DNA of 64,000 nucleotides from assembly GCA_019637695.1 (NCBI GenBank), contig JAHBVG010000018.1:28691-92690 (forward strand). Direction: 5' to 3'. The DNA is from Caldilineaceae bacterium. Lineage in GTDB: Bacteria; Chloroflexota; Anaerolineae; Caldilineales; Caldilineaceae. Numbering within the stretch: position 1 is the first letter of the stretch; each line of letters begins with the position of its first letter. The position numbers and the translations under genes were made by a program. Shown one piece after another: positions 46,704-55,278 of this stretch. The notes under the pieces were generated by a model, which ran no database searches, was not told where the DNA came from, and saw nothing but the letters and a program-made list of their open reading frames with translations.

Positions 46704-47555
46704 TCAATTTTCCCGTGGAAAGGCTTGCGAGGCATCTGACTGGATGCAAGAATGCAAGAGATTGGTGACTTTGGAGGGAAAGGGATGGCGGATGTCTTTG
46801 TTTTGCCACCAGACAAAGGATGGCTGCATCCCCTGATCGGACAAACTTTGGATAAGCATGGCGCTCAGCCGTTGGTAATAGCGGATAAAGTCTGCCGGTT
46901 TTTCATAGCCATAGCGTGAGAAGAGGGGCGCTTCTCGCTGTTCAATGCTGCGTTTGAGGCCAAGCATCCCCTGCTCCACATCGAATTCATGGAGCAGCCT
47001 GCTTTCACTCCATATCCACAGCAGATTGGGGGTGGCTGGCGAGAGTTGCTCGATCTTATCACAGACGGCATCCGCCAATCGACGGCTCTCATAGCGTCGA
47101 AGAAAATCGATTTGCTCCGCCTGCGTGGAGAGATCGAGACTGCCTGCGCCCGCATGGAACTGCTGCTCCTGCTGTGAGGCGCGCAACCGGGTGACTTCCA
47201 CATGGAAGGTTGTATGCGTTCGGAAGGTGACAGCGAAGTCGGCGCTCCGTCCTTCCTTGCCTGCGGACTCATAGGCAAGTGCAAACTTCGGCTCCTGGAG
47301 GAGAAGGTACGCCGTACGCAGTTCACAGTAGAGATTGTAGGTCTCTTCCAGAGTCTGGCATGTCCTGATTTTTTTGCGAATCTTGCTCTGGTAGGTCTGT
47401 GCAAACGCCAGGAATGGCTTTGAGGTTGTCACCCAATCCGCAAATGGTATGGATAGCAAAGATGGCTGATCGCCAAAGAGATCATGCAACAGTTGATGCG
47501 CCGCTGCCAGCGTGGACGGCGTCGAAGTCGAAGGCATCCGATGTCGATCAGCCAT
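46704..47555 (-). CDS. Hypothetical protein, possible PD-(D/E)XK nuclease-like core
   Basis: The 283-residue protein is not one I recognise. The central part reads YCELRTAYLLLQEPKFAL followed by GRSADFAVTFRTHTTFHVEVTRL, with an acidic residue, then Asp-Phe, then Glu-Val-Thr. This resembles the E...D-x(n)-E-x-K/T core of PD-(D/E)XK nucleases, with Thr in place of Lys. The rest is helical with several Trp. No membrane segment or signal peptide is seen. It is convergent with the trp operon and begins an accessory patch. The assignment is a weak structural guess. Confidence 0.5.
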   Translation of the reverse strand: MADRHRMPSTSTPSTLAAAHQLLHDLFGDQPSLLSIPFADWVTTSKPFLAFAQTYQSKIRKKIRTCQTLEETYNLYCELRTAYLLLQEPKFALAYESAGKEGRSADFAVTFRTHTTFHVEVTRLRASQQEQQFHAGAGSLDLSTQAEQIDFLRRYESRRLADAVCDKIEQLSPATPNLLWIWSESRLLHEFDVEQGMLGLKRSIEQREAPLFSRYGYEKPADFIRYYQRLSAMLIQSLSDQGMQPSFVWWQNKDIRHPFPSKVTNLLHSCIQSDASQAFPREN

Positions 47556-47737
47556 GTACGCTATCCTTATCTGTATCTATCCAAGGCCGCCACACCCCGG
47601 TGAATAATTGCCCAACAGCACAGCACCACGCATCGCACTCGTCCATTTGAGGAACTATCGACAATTATAGCGAGTTTTAGAAGGGTTGAGAAGCTTGATT
47701 CACACGTCATTTAACCAGACCAATATAGGAGGTAGCA

Positions 47738-48271
47738 ATGACATCCATTGACGACCAGAATGGCGACGCCGTTGCCGCTAATCAGGGACCATTTGTCGTA
47801 TCGCAACCTTGTTCCGTATGTCATGGGCAGGGCAATATCAACGAACAGATCTGCGCTGCATGTCATGGCACCGGTGTGGGGCGCTTCTTCCATGGCACGA
47901 AGGCCGATCTCGCACCAGGAGACCTCATTGAACCCGGCCATTCTGCGAATTTTGGCAACCGAGAGCGCACGACGACCTACGTCTATTTTACCGGTACTCT
48001 GGATGCCGCCATTTGGGGCGCGGAGCTGGCCCTCGGTGAAGGTCCTGGCAGAATCTACATCGTGGAACCAACCGGGCAAATCGAGGATGACCCGAACTTG
48101 ACGAACAAGCGATATCCAGGCAATCCAACCAGGTCGTATCGCTCCCGCGAGCCGCTGCGCGCAACAGGAGAGGTCCTGGACTGGCAGGGACACTCTGCGG
48201 AGCAGACCAAGGCCATGAAGGACGGTCTCCAGCGCCTCCAGCAGCAAGGCGTCGAGCCAATCGACGACTGA
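47738..48271 (+). CDS. arr: NAD+-rifampin ADP-ribosyltransferase (Arr) with N-terminal zinc-finger-like segment
   Basis: The 177-residue protein contains the full Arr domain from about residue 50: FFHGTKADLAPGDLIEPGH, RTTTYVYFTGTLDAAIWGA, RIYIVEPTGQIEDDPN and PTRSYRSREPL. Arr enzymes transfer ADP-ribose from NAD+ to rifampin and inactivate it. Before it is a segment with two CxxCxGxG motifs (CSVCHGQG and CAACHGTG), as in DnaJ zinc fingers; ordinary Arr proteins of about 140 residues lack this. An AGGAGGT site 4 bases before ATG 47738 fixes the start, so the extension is translated. Its zinc binding and function are inferred. The gene stands alone with its own spacer on each side. Confidence 0.87.
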   Translation: MTSIDDQNGDAVAANQGPFVVSQPCSVCHGQGNINEQICAACHGTGVGRFFHGTKADLAPGDLIEPGHSANFGNRERTTTYVYFTGTLDAAIWGAELALGEGPGRIYIVEPTGQIEDDPNLTNKRYPGNPTRSYRSREPLRATGEVLDWQGHSAEQTKAMKDGLQRLQQQGVEPIDD

Positions 48272-48361
48272 AAGCCCGAAGGGCTACTTCTGAGGCGTGA
48301 AACGATTTCCGGTGGGAACGATTCACGCTACTCATCTACTCAATAGGTGGAGGTTGCTCAG

Positions 48362-48700
48362 GTGGAGTATCCTGTGACACCGGATCGACGTTACTTCGTT
48401 GTTCGTGGACGGTTGTGGCGCTGTACGAATCCGGCTCTTGCTGAGGATGAGCGACACCGTCTCACGAGCGAGCTGATGCGTCACCGGACTGCGGTGGGGC
48501 GAGCGAAGCGCGCAGGGAACGCAGATGGTGAACAAGATGCACGACGCAAAATCCATGAAGCCAAGGTCGCGCTTGGAGAGCGTGGACCGGTGTGGTGGGA
48601 TGACGATGCTCCAGACTATAATCGCTATTTGGCAAAGAACACACCCTACCGCAGTTGGTACGAGAGTTTGACGAAACAGAACGATGACCAGGGACAATGA
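48362..48700 (+). CDS. Conserved hypothetical protein
   Basis: Start GTG 48362 (112 residues) is preferred over GTG 48347 because GGTGGAGG then lies at the right distance. The sequence EYPVTPDRRYFVVRGRLWRC followed by ALGERGPVWWDDDAPDYNR and NTPYRSWYESL belongs to a short family common in Proteobacteria that is often mislabelled as a Tol transporter. No function is known and no membrane segment is present. The middle is a charged helix. Its presence beside arr fits a laterally acquired accessory patch. Confidence 0.7.
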   Translation: MEYPVTPDRRYFVVRGRLWRCTNPALAEDERHRLTSELMRHRTAVGRAKRAGNADGEQDARRKIHEAKVALGERGPVWWDDDAPDYNRYLAKNTPYRSWYESLTKQNDDQGQ

Positions 48701-48768
48701 GTTGAGGGGCAGCACTCATAGTCCGTCTGCCTGACAAAGGCGTGAACCTGACGTGACCGTGCGGACAC

Positions 48769-49296
48769 TCACCTTGATGCAGACTGCGTCCACGATTGAA
48801 GGTGGAACGACGCTGTGGCCACCGTGAGCATTGTCCACTCGAACATGCCCTGCCAATAGGCGTAGCGCGCTTCGGTGGAACCTTGTAGAACCACAGCATA
48901 CTGATAGCGACCGCTGAAGAACAAGCGACCCCGGCGCCGGCAGCGGGCATCGCCGGCCAGGAAGGTACATTGCCACTCCACGCCCCACCGCCCCTCCAGA
49001 TTCAACTCAGTCAGCGACTCGATACGGCAGCGCTCCAACTGCTTCAACCCCTCGCGCACACCCTCAACCACCGTGGCGCGGTCCTCGAACAGGAGAGGCG
49101 CGCCCAAATCGGTCACGGTGACGGCGATGTGCGTGACCGGATCGGCCAGATCTGGGGTCAGCGTAACGGCGGGGAGGGCCTGCTCGCCAACCTGCAGATG
49201 CCATTCGCTGGCATACAAGAAGGAGAGCAGGCCACTAGGGTGGTTGTAGATCGATGCACTGGTGAAAGCAGGTCGGGCACGCGGGCCAGATGTCAT
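48769..49296 (-). CDS. Hypothetical protein
   Basis: The 175-residue protein is not recognised. It starts with a Ser/Pro-rich leader (residues 1-20) and continues as an alternating strand pattern (LLSFLYASEWHLQVGEQALP, THIAVTVTDLGAP, WGVEWQCTFLAGDARCRRRG, YQYAVVLQGST). It ends with a TASFHL strand. That order loosely recalls PsbP/DcrB-like folds, but no defining motif is present. No signal peptide or lipobox is seen, which argues against an exported PsbP-type protein. It lies downstream (in its orientation) of a repeat-rich spacer. Confidence 0.5.
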   Translation of the reverse strand: MTSGPRARPAFTSASIYNHPSGLLSFLYASEWHLQVGEQALPAVTLTPDLADPVTHIAVTVTDLGAPLLFEDRATVVEGVREGLKQLERCRIESLTELNLEGRWGVEWQCTFLAGDARCRRRGRLFFSGRYQYAVVLQGSTEARYAYWQGMFEWTMLTVATASFHLQSWTQSASR

Positions 49297-49348
49297 AGAA
49301 CCTCCATTTGCGGATATCAGCTGCCTGTGATCACACCGGCGATGTCGA

Positions 49349-49504
49349 CTAGTACACGACGGCGTAAATAGTTGGATAGTTCCTGTGTACCTAATGAGTA
49401 ACGAGTAATGAGTAAATCACCGGTCGCCCACTCTGATTACTGATTATTCCTTACTCATTAGGCTTAACCCAATTGTCCATCTTATTTACGCCAGGCTGTA
49501 CTAG
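49349..49504. mobile_element. 156-bp MITE-like element overlapping a gene 3' end
   Basis: Terminal arms 49349-49370 and 49483-49504 read CTAGTACA-x4-GGCGTAAATA and its inverse, 18 of 22 bases paired. Inner arms CCTAATGAGTAA (49390-49401) and TTACTCATTAGG (49451-49462) also pair. The right part encodes the last 17 or so residues and stop of the beta-propeller gene on the minus strand. No target duplication is evident. Confidence 0.8.
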
Positions 49505-50629
49505 ATACATCTGCCGTCCATTGCCGCCATGGGCAGAGTCTATGACGATCTTATCGCCGCTGGGATTGGCACGCGGGTGCAGATCACAGCGCAATGGGCC
49601 GGTATAAGCGGGTGGGGCATGGAAGACGCCCAGGTCGACGCGACGGTTGGTGGGTACATGGTAGAGGTAGAGCGCTTGCAACCGTTCATCGCCCTGTGGA
49701 TAGGTGTCGTTCAAGATCCAGTCCCGGTCGGGCAGGTAGGTACAGTGCCCGTTGAGTGGCATTGCTTCGTTGCCAACGACGGGAACCTCCGCCGTGCCAT
49801 CGTCGGCGTCGGGAAAGAGATAAAAGGCATCGCCGTGCAAGGGGCGCCGTGACCAGGCCAGGATGTGTTCGTCGTCGCGCCAGATCAGGTGCGACGTATA
49901 GCCGGAGTGGTCCACAATGTGGACCTGGGAGCCATCAGCCGCCGCCGTTAGCATACGTGTGTGAAACGGTCCACCATCGAACCGCCAACGGTGGAGAAAG
50001 AGAAAGCGCGTCCCGCTTGGGTTGAATATCAGGACGTTGAACCAATGCTTGGCCGTGTGGATCTCGCCGTGGGGATAGGGCAGGGCGGCGATCTGCGCCA
50101 GGCTGAGGATCAACTGTCTCTCGCCCGTCTGTAGATCGACTGTGTGGATGCCGCTCTCCGCTGGCGCCAGCACCCCAGCCCACGGATCGGGGATGCCGGC
50201 GTAGCCATAGCCAGGGCGCATATCCTCCAGGCGGTGAAAGTCAATGGTGAGGGCGCTGCCGCCCCTGGGATTGAGGCTGAAGATCGGGTGGGGCAGCGTG
50301 CGTCGCTGGCCGCTCTCAATGTCGAGTATATGGCTGACGAAGCGTCCCTCTTGACGGTCATTCCAGATGATCTGGCTGTCCGATCCCGGCAGCCACTGTA
50401 ACATACACCCTGCCTGCCAGCCCCAGGCCCGGCTCTCGCCCAGGTCGATCCAGCGGTCGCCCTCATGTAGATCCACCATACCAATGCGGATCCGGTCATC
50501 GGGTCCAGGCGAACGATGCTCAAAGTCGACCGCCATGCCCAGGACAAAGCGACCGGAGGGGTCAAACTCAAGCTTGTCGTAGTAGCCAAACCAGTGAAAG
50601 TCAGGGCCGTGGGTAATTGCACGGATCAT
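49451..50629 (-). CDS. Beta-propeller-like protein, copy 1 (C-terminus altered by repeat element)
   Basis: The 392-residue protein is roughly 60% identical by eye to the product of 55279-56460. Shared blocks are HWFGYYDKL-x-FDPSGR, VDFEHRSP, IRIGMVDL, MLQW, RPGYGYAG, GHCTYLP, WILNDTYP and RCDLHPR. The repeated strand-turn pattern and Asp/His content suggest a seven- or eight-bladed propeller, reminiscent of oligogalacturonide lyase or TolB-like proteins, but I cannot confirm the family. There is no signal peptide, so it is likely cytoplasmic. The last 17 residues (from LVQPGVNKMDNW) come from a repeat element; the paralogue ends LLDVSAIVG instead. It is the last gene after the transporter operon. 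Confidence 0.7.
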   Translation of the reverse strand: MIRAITHGPDFHWFGYYDKLEFDPSGRFVLGMAVDFEHRSPGPDDRIRIGMVDLHEGDRWIDLGESRAWGWQAGCMLQWLPGSDSQIIWNDRQEGRFVSHILDIESGQRRTLPHPIFSLNPRGGSALTIDFHRLEDMRPGYGYAGIPDPWAGVLAPAESGIHTVDLQTGERQLILSLAQIAALPYPHGEIHTAKHWFNVLIFNPSGTRFLFLHRWRFDGGPFHTRMLTAAADGSQVHIVDHSGYTSHLIWRDDEHILAWSRRPLHGDAFYLFPDADDGTAEVPVVGNEAMPLNGHCTYLPDRDWILNDTYPQGDERLQALYLYHVPTNRRVDLGVFHAPPAYTGPLRCDLHPRANPSGDKIVIDSAHGGNGRQMYLVQPGVNKMDNWVKPNE

Positions 50630-50670
50630 CGTCGCTCTCCATGAACTTTTTGGAATTGGTAGTGCGTAGT

Positions 50671-50790
50671 CAATGTCATTAAGTTAAGGAATGCAATGTT
50701 CGAAAACTTGCGGAGTTAGCACGCCAGGCGGCTGTTCTCCTGTAGACCCGCACCTGGGGGGGCTAACTCCGCCTTTAATTAATGATATTG
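50671..50790. mobile_element. 120-bp MITE-like element inserted in a TAGTGCG array
   Basis: Terminal inverted repeats CAATGTCATTAA (50671-50682) and TTAATGATATTG (50779-50790) pair at 11 of 12 positions. An inner perfect pair GCGGAGTTAGC (50710-50720) and GCTAACTCCGC (50762-50772) is present. AGTGCGTAGT occurs immediately on both sides (50661-50670 and 50791-50800), so the element split a TAGTGCG heptamer array (50660-50666 and 50797-50803). It separates oppF from propeller copy 1. Confidence 0.78.
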
Positions 50791-50840
50791 AGTGCGTAGT
50801 GCGTGTACCGATTTATTCACCACAGCTCCGCCACCGTGTA

Positions 50841-51884
50841 CTAGAGTGCGCCACTCAGCGTCAACTCCTCGGCGAAATGGCAGGCGACCGTCCGCCCACC
50901 GGGGAATGCGCGCAACGCTGGCTCTTCCTCTACACAGCGAGGCTGGACGTAGGGGCAACGCGGGTGAAAGCGACAGCCGGTCGGCGGATGGGCCGGATCG
51001 GCCACCTCACCTTCCAGGATCTTGTGCTGGCGCTTCGCCCGCGGGTCTGGTTTGGGCACCGACGTCAGCAGCGCCTCGCTGTAGGGATGCAGGGGACGCT
51101 GGAAGATCTCCCTGGCGGCGGCCGTCTCCACCAGGTTGCCCACATACATGACGGCGATGCGGTCGCTAATATGCTTGACCACGCTGAGGTCGTGCGAGAT
51201 AAACAGATAGGTAAGGCCCAACCGGTGTTGCAGAGAACGCATGAGATTGAGAACCTGCGCCTGCACCGAGACGTCCAGGGCCGAAACGGGTTCGTCGGCC
51301 ACAATAAACTGAGGGTTCAGCGCCAGCGCCCGCGCTACGCCGATGCGCTGGCGCTGACCGCCGCTGAAGGCGTGCGGGTAACGCAGAACATATTCGGCGC
51401 GCAGCCCAACCAGTTCCAGCAACTCCTCCACCCGCTCGCGCAGCGCGTTCCCAGACGCCAGTTTGTGGATGCGCAGTGGCTCGCTGACAATGTCCAAAAT
51501 GGTCTTGCGCGGGTTGAGGGAAGAGTAGGGGTCTTGGAAGATCATCTGCATCTGCCGTCGGTAGGAGAGCAATTGATCCCGGCCAAGTCGGGCAATGTCA
51601 ACAGCTTCCTCGTCGTTCTCGCCCATATGGACCAGGATCTGGCCCCCAGTGGGCCTGTACAGCCGCATGATCAAGCGACCGACCGTTGTCTTGCCGCAAC
51701 CGCTCTCACCCACCAGCCCCAACACTTGACCGCGCGGGATGTCGAAGCTCACGCCGTCCACGGCCTTGACATAGCCTTGCACAGTCGAGAACAGACCATT
51801 AGTGATAGGGAAGTACATCTTGAGATCGCGGACTTCGATCAAGGGCGGCGCCGAATCCGCAACCGCTGGACCATTCGGTGTCAT
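50841..51884 (-). CDS. oppF: Oligopeptide ABC transporter ATP-binding protein (OppF type)
   Basis: The 347-residue ATPase has Walker [14 protein letters not shown]-loop [10 protein letters not shown], signature [14 protein letters not shown], Walker B FIVADEP and the switch His in [10 protein letters not shown]. After the ATPase core comes the C-terminal Cys motif CRFHPRCPY, typical of oligopeptide/dipeptide importers. Together with OppD it powers the OppBC permease. It starts 97 bases after oppD on the same strand. Confidence 0.93.
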   Translation of the reverse strand: MTPNGPAVADSAPPLIEVRDLKMYFPITNGLFSTVQGYVKAVDGVSFDIPRGQVLGLVGESGCGKTTVGRLIMRLYRPTGGQILVHMGENDEEAVDIARLGRDQLLSYRRQMQMIFQDPYSSLNPRKTILDIVSEPLRIHKLASGNALRERVEELLELVGLRAEYVLRYPHAFSGGQRQRIGVARALALNPQFIVADEPVSALDVSVQAQVLNLMRSLQHRLGLTYLFISHDLSVVKHISDRIAVMYVGNLVETAAAREIFQRPLHPYSEALLTSVPKPDPRAKRQHKILEGEVADPAHPPTGCRFHPRCPYVQPRCVEEEPALRAFPGGRTVACHFAEELTLSGAL

Positions 51885-51981
51885 GCAGGTTCACCCTTCA
51901 CTGTGCTGTTCGACAAAAGAGATGATGCCTCGATAAGTTCTCAGCGCGCCGACCATCGCCTGACGGCGCGCTGACTCTGGC

Positions 51982-52986
51982 CTATGCATAGAGATGGCAG
52001 CGTACGCGGTGGCCTGCGCCCACCGTAATGTAGGGCACTTCAACGTCCTCGCTGCAGATGGGCAGTCGCGCTGTACAGCGCGGGTGGAAGGGGCAGCCGC
52101 GGGGCAGCGCATAGGGGTCGGGGACGGCGCCGGGCAACACTGTCAGATCGTCACGTTCGACGTCAATGCGGGGGATCGACGAGAGCAACGCCACCGTGTA
52201 TGGGTGTTTGGGATTGTAGAAGATGGCGTCCACCGGCGCATATTCCACATCTTTGCCCATATACATGACCATCACCGCTTCAGCAATCTCGGCGACAACG
52301 GCCAGATTGTGGGTAATATAGAGGATCGCTGTGTCGAAGTTTGCCTGCAATTCACGCATCAGATCCAGGATCTGCGCTTCGGTCGTCACATCCAATGCGG
52401 TTGTGGGTTCGTCGGCAATGAGCAGCGCAGGCCGGCAAGCCAGGGCGAGCGCAATCATCGCCCGCTGGCACATACCGCCGCTCAACTGGTGTGGATAGGC
52501 GTCAACGATCTGTTCGGGCCGGGGGATCTTGACACTGGCTAACATCTGGATTGCGTACGCCCGCGCTTCGGCTTTGCTGGCCTGTTCGTGGAGCAGGATC
52601 GCCTCAATGATCTGCGAACCAATCGTATGCACGGGGCTGAACGAGGCACGGGGCTCCTGGAAGATCATGGAAAACTCGCCGCCGCGAATGGCGCGCATCT
52701 CTTCTCCCATAGGCGGCAAGGCCAGGAGATCGACCGGCTCACTGCCGCGCGCCGAGTGGCGATTGTAGAGTACCCGGCCGCCGACATTACGGCCCGGACG
52801 GCGCACCATGTTCATAATCGAGCGGGCGGTGACGCTCTTTCCACAACCGCTTTCGCCAACCACCCCCAGGGTCTGGCCGCGTTGGATACGGAACCCAAGA
52901 CCGTCCACGGCGCGCACTATACCCTCGGTCAGGAAGAAATAGGTCTTGAGATCGTCAACTTCCAGAAGCATATCGTCAGTAGTCAT
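51982..52986 (-). CDS. oppD: Oligopeptide ABC transporter ATP-binding protein (OppD type)
   Basis: Start ATG 52986 gives 334 residues and leads directly into [13 protein letters not shown], the usual OppD opening. ATG 53067, 6 bases after the oppC stop, is an alternative that would add 27 residues. Walker A is [12 protein letters not shown], the Q-loop [10 protein letters not shown], the signature [15 protein letters not shown], and Walker B LLIADEP. The C-terminal [14 protein letters not shown] carries the family Cys motif. It partners OppF. Confidence 0.92.
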   Translation of the reverse strand: MTTDDMLLEVDDLKTYFFLTEGIVRAVDGLGFRIQRGQTLGVVGESGCGKSVTARSIMNMVRRPGRNVGGRVLYNRHSARGSEPVDLLALPPMGEEMRAIRGGEFSMIFQEPRASFSPVHTIGSQIIEAILLHEQASKAEARAYAIQMLASVKIPRPEQIVDAYPHQLSGGMCQRAMIALALACRPALLIADEPTTALDVTTEAQILDLMRELQANFDTAILYITHNLAVVAEIAEAVMVMYMGKDVEYAPVDAIFYNPKHPYTVALLSSIPRIDVERDDLTVLPGAVPDPYALPRGCPFHPRCTARLPICSEDVEVPYITVGAGHRVRCHLYA

Positions 52987-53073
52987 GGGCCTCTCGTTGG
53001 GCGAAGATCTGGCCTGTTGGGGATGCGTGGCCGCAGGTCTGGTTGTTCCCGGTATCTCGCTAGGCATGGCCGA

Positions 53074-54240
53074 TCAGGTCCTCTGTGTATAGGGGTCTGC
53101 TGCATCGCGCAGCCCGTCTCCTAGAAAGTTGAAGGCCATGACGGTCACCAGGACGAAGATGGCCGGCGTCAGAATCCACGGGTGGAGGGCGACCTCCTGG
53201 ACCTTCTGCGCGTCTTTGAGCAGCACACCCCAACTGATGGTAGGCGGCACCAGCCCCAGCCCCAGGAAGCTCAGGCTGGTCTCCCCAATGATCAACCCAG
53301 GAATGGTCAGCGTCAGATGGACCAGGATATAGCTGGCAAAGGCCGGGATCAAATGCTCGCGGATGACGAACGAGGGCTTGGCGCCGGCCTGTACCGCCGC
53401 CATGACATAATCCTCTTCGCGCAGCGCCAGAAACTTGCCTCGGATCACACGGGCCAGGGTCGTCCAGCCCACGAACGAGAGGATGATCGTGATCGCCACG
53501 TAGATGCGCAGTTGCGGCCAGGAGGGCGGCAGGGCAGCGGCCAGCCCCATCCACAGGGGGATAGTGGGGATGGAGCGGATCAGTTCGATCACTCGCTGCA
53601 CGATGTTGTCCACCACCCCGCCGTAGTAACCCGACACGCCGCCAAGCACCAGGCCAATGATGAGGCTGAGGACGACGCCCACCAGCGGGACCGAGAGCGA
53701 GATGCGTCCACCGTACAAGACTCGGCTCAGGAGATCCCGGCCCATGGCGTCGCCGCCTAAGAGGGCTATCGGTCCGGCCTCCGCATCGACGCCAAACAGG
53801 TGAAGATCGTTGGCGAACACACCCCACATCCGATAGCGGTCCCCGCGCACAAACAACCGGATCGGGTAGGGCGTTGACGTATCTTCGACGTAAGTACGCT
53901 CAAATGTGCTGGTATCGGTCTTGCGCTCCATCTTATAGATGAACGGCATCCGCCACTGACCGTCCGTCGTGCGGATGTGGATTCGACTAGGCGGAATGTG
54001 TACATACCCCTGGAAGCGGCGGTTAGGCTCATAGGGCGCCAGAAATTCACAGAAGATCGTTACCAGGTAAAGCGCCACGAGGAAGACCAGGCCCATGAGC
54101 GCCAGGCGGTTCTTGCGAAAACGCATCAACACAAGCTGCCGGTGCGTCAGCAAACGGACCGAACGATCGATCTGCTCGTCGGCAGCGTTGCCGGTGGCTG
54201 CCGTCTCTTGGGTGGTGGGTGAAACAACTTGTTGGGCCAT
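53074..54240 (-). CDS. oppC: Oligopeptide ABC transporter permease (OppC type)
   Basis: Start ATG 54240 lies 1 base from the OppB stop and gives 388 residues; ATG 54276 would overlap oppB. The protein has an N-terminal OppC segment (RQLVLMRFRKNRLALMGLVFL), a long periplasmic loop of about 100 residues, and about five further helices. The EAA motif is in DYVMAAVQAGAKPSFVIREH. The periplasmic insertion between the first and second helices is larger than in dipeptide permeases and is common in Chloroflexota-type systems. Confidence 0.92.
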   Translation of the reverse strand: MAQQVVSPTTQETAATGNAADEQIDRSVRLLTHRQLVLMRFRKNRLALMGLVFLVALYLVTIFCEFLAPYEPNRRFQGYVHIPPSRIHIRTTDGQWRMPFIYKMERKTDTSTFERTYVEDTSTPYPIRLFVRGDRYRMWGVFANDLHLFGVDAEAGPIALLGGDAMGRDLLSRVLYGGRISLSVPLVGVVLSLIIGLVLGGVSGYYGGVVDNIVQRVIELIRSIPTIPLWMGLAAALPPSWPQLRIYVAITIILSFVGWTTLARVIRGKFLALREEDYVMAAVQAGAKPSFVIREHLIPAFASYILVHLTLTIPGLIIGETSLSFLGLGLVPPTISWGVLLKDAQKVQEVALHPWILTPAIFVLVTVMAFNFLGDGLRDAADPYTQRT

Positions 54241-54241
54241 G

Positions 54242-55234
54242 CTACTGAAGCTCTCCAAAGCGAATACGGGGGTCAATCCACATCAGCAGTAGATCGGAAA
54301 TCAGGGTGCCGATCACCGTCAGCGCGCTCAGGATCATGATAAAACTGGCCGCCAGGTACATGTCCTGGGTGATCAACGCCGTATATAACAGAGGGCCGCA
54401 GGTGGGCAGCCCCAAGACCAGCGAGACGATGGTCTCGCCCGACACAATGGCTGGCAGTTGCCAACCGATGGTGCTCATAATTGGATTGAGGGCCACGCGT
54501 GCTGGGTAGCGCAACACAGTGGTCGCCTCGTCCAATCCACGCGCCCGGGCCGCTTCAACGTAGGGCCGGCTCAGCTCGTCCAGCGTGGTCGCCCGCATCA
54601 CACGGATTGTGCCGGCTGTGCCAGAGATGCCGATGATCAGCGCCGGCAGCCACATGTGTTTGAGCAGATCGACGACACGTCCAAAGCTCCAGGGCGCGTT
54701 AAGGTATTCAGCGGAAAAGAGGCCGCCGGCGTTCAGCCCAAAATAGCGCATCCCATAATACATAAGTACCAGCGCCACCAGAAACGAGGGCAGCCCAACG
54801 CCGATGAAGGCGAGTATGGTCAAGATGTGATCGGTCAGCGTATACTGGCGTGTGGCCGAATAAAGCCCTACGGGAATGGCGATGGCATAGGTCAGAATCA
54901 AGGAGAAGAGCGCCACGACAATGCTGAGGGCGATGCGCTCGCCGATCAGATCGCGCACCGGCTTGTTCCAGTAAAAAGACTGGCCCATGTTGCCGCGCAT
55001 GAAGTTGCTGACCCACTTCCAATATTGGACGTAGACCGGGCTGTCGAGGCCGTACTGCTGCTCTAACGCTTTGACCTCTTCATCGCTGATCATATCGCCT
55101 TGCGAGCGCAGGTTGTTGACATAGGTTGTGAGGTAATCCCCCGGCGGCAACTGGATGATCACGAACGAAATGATCGAAATGCCGATCAGGATTGGGATCG
55201 CCTGTAGAATGCGTTGTAGCAGGTACGTGCGCAT
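54242..55234 (-). CDS. oppB: Oligopeptide ABC transporter permease (OppB type)
   Basis: Start ATG 55234 (330 residues) reads MRTYLLQRILQAIPILIGIS, the normal OppB opening; the frame runs 10 codons further upstream without added family sequence. About six helices are present, with PPGDYLTTYV after the first and the EAA-like loop YVEAARARGLDEATTVLRY. An internal segment after the fourth helix (LNAGGLFSAEYLNAPW) is typical of the variant OppB subfamily. It is coupled to oppC by a 1-base gap. Confidence 0.92.
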   Translation of the reverse strand: MRTYLLQRILQAIPILIGISIISFVIIQLPPGDYLTTYVNNLRSQGDMISDEEVKALEQQYGLDSPVYVQYWKWVSNFMRGNMGQSFYWNKPVRDLIGERIALSIVVALFSLILTYAIAIPVGLYSATRQYTLTDHILTILAFIGVGLPSFLVALVLMYYGMRYFGLNAGGLFSAEYLNAPWSFGRVVDLLKHMWLPALIIGISGTAGTIRVMRATTLDELSRPYVEAARARGLDEATTVLRYPARVALNPIMSTIGWQLPAIVSGETIVSLVLGLPTCGPLLYTALITQDMYLAASFIMILSALTVIGTLISDLLLMWIDPRIRFGELQ

Positions 55235-55278
55235 CTTTGTCTCTTCTTGGCAGCGTGCCGGCAATCATGGCCCCGGTG

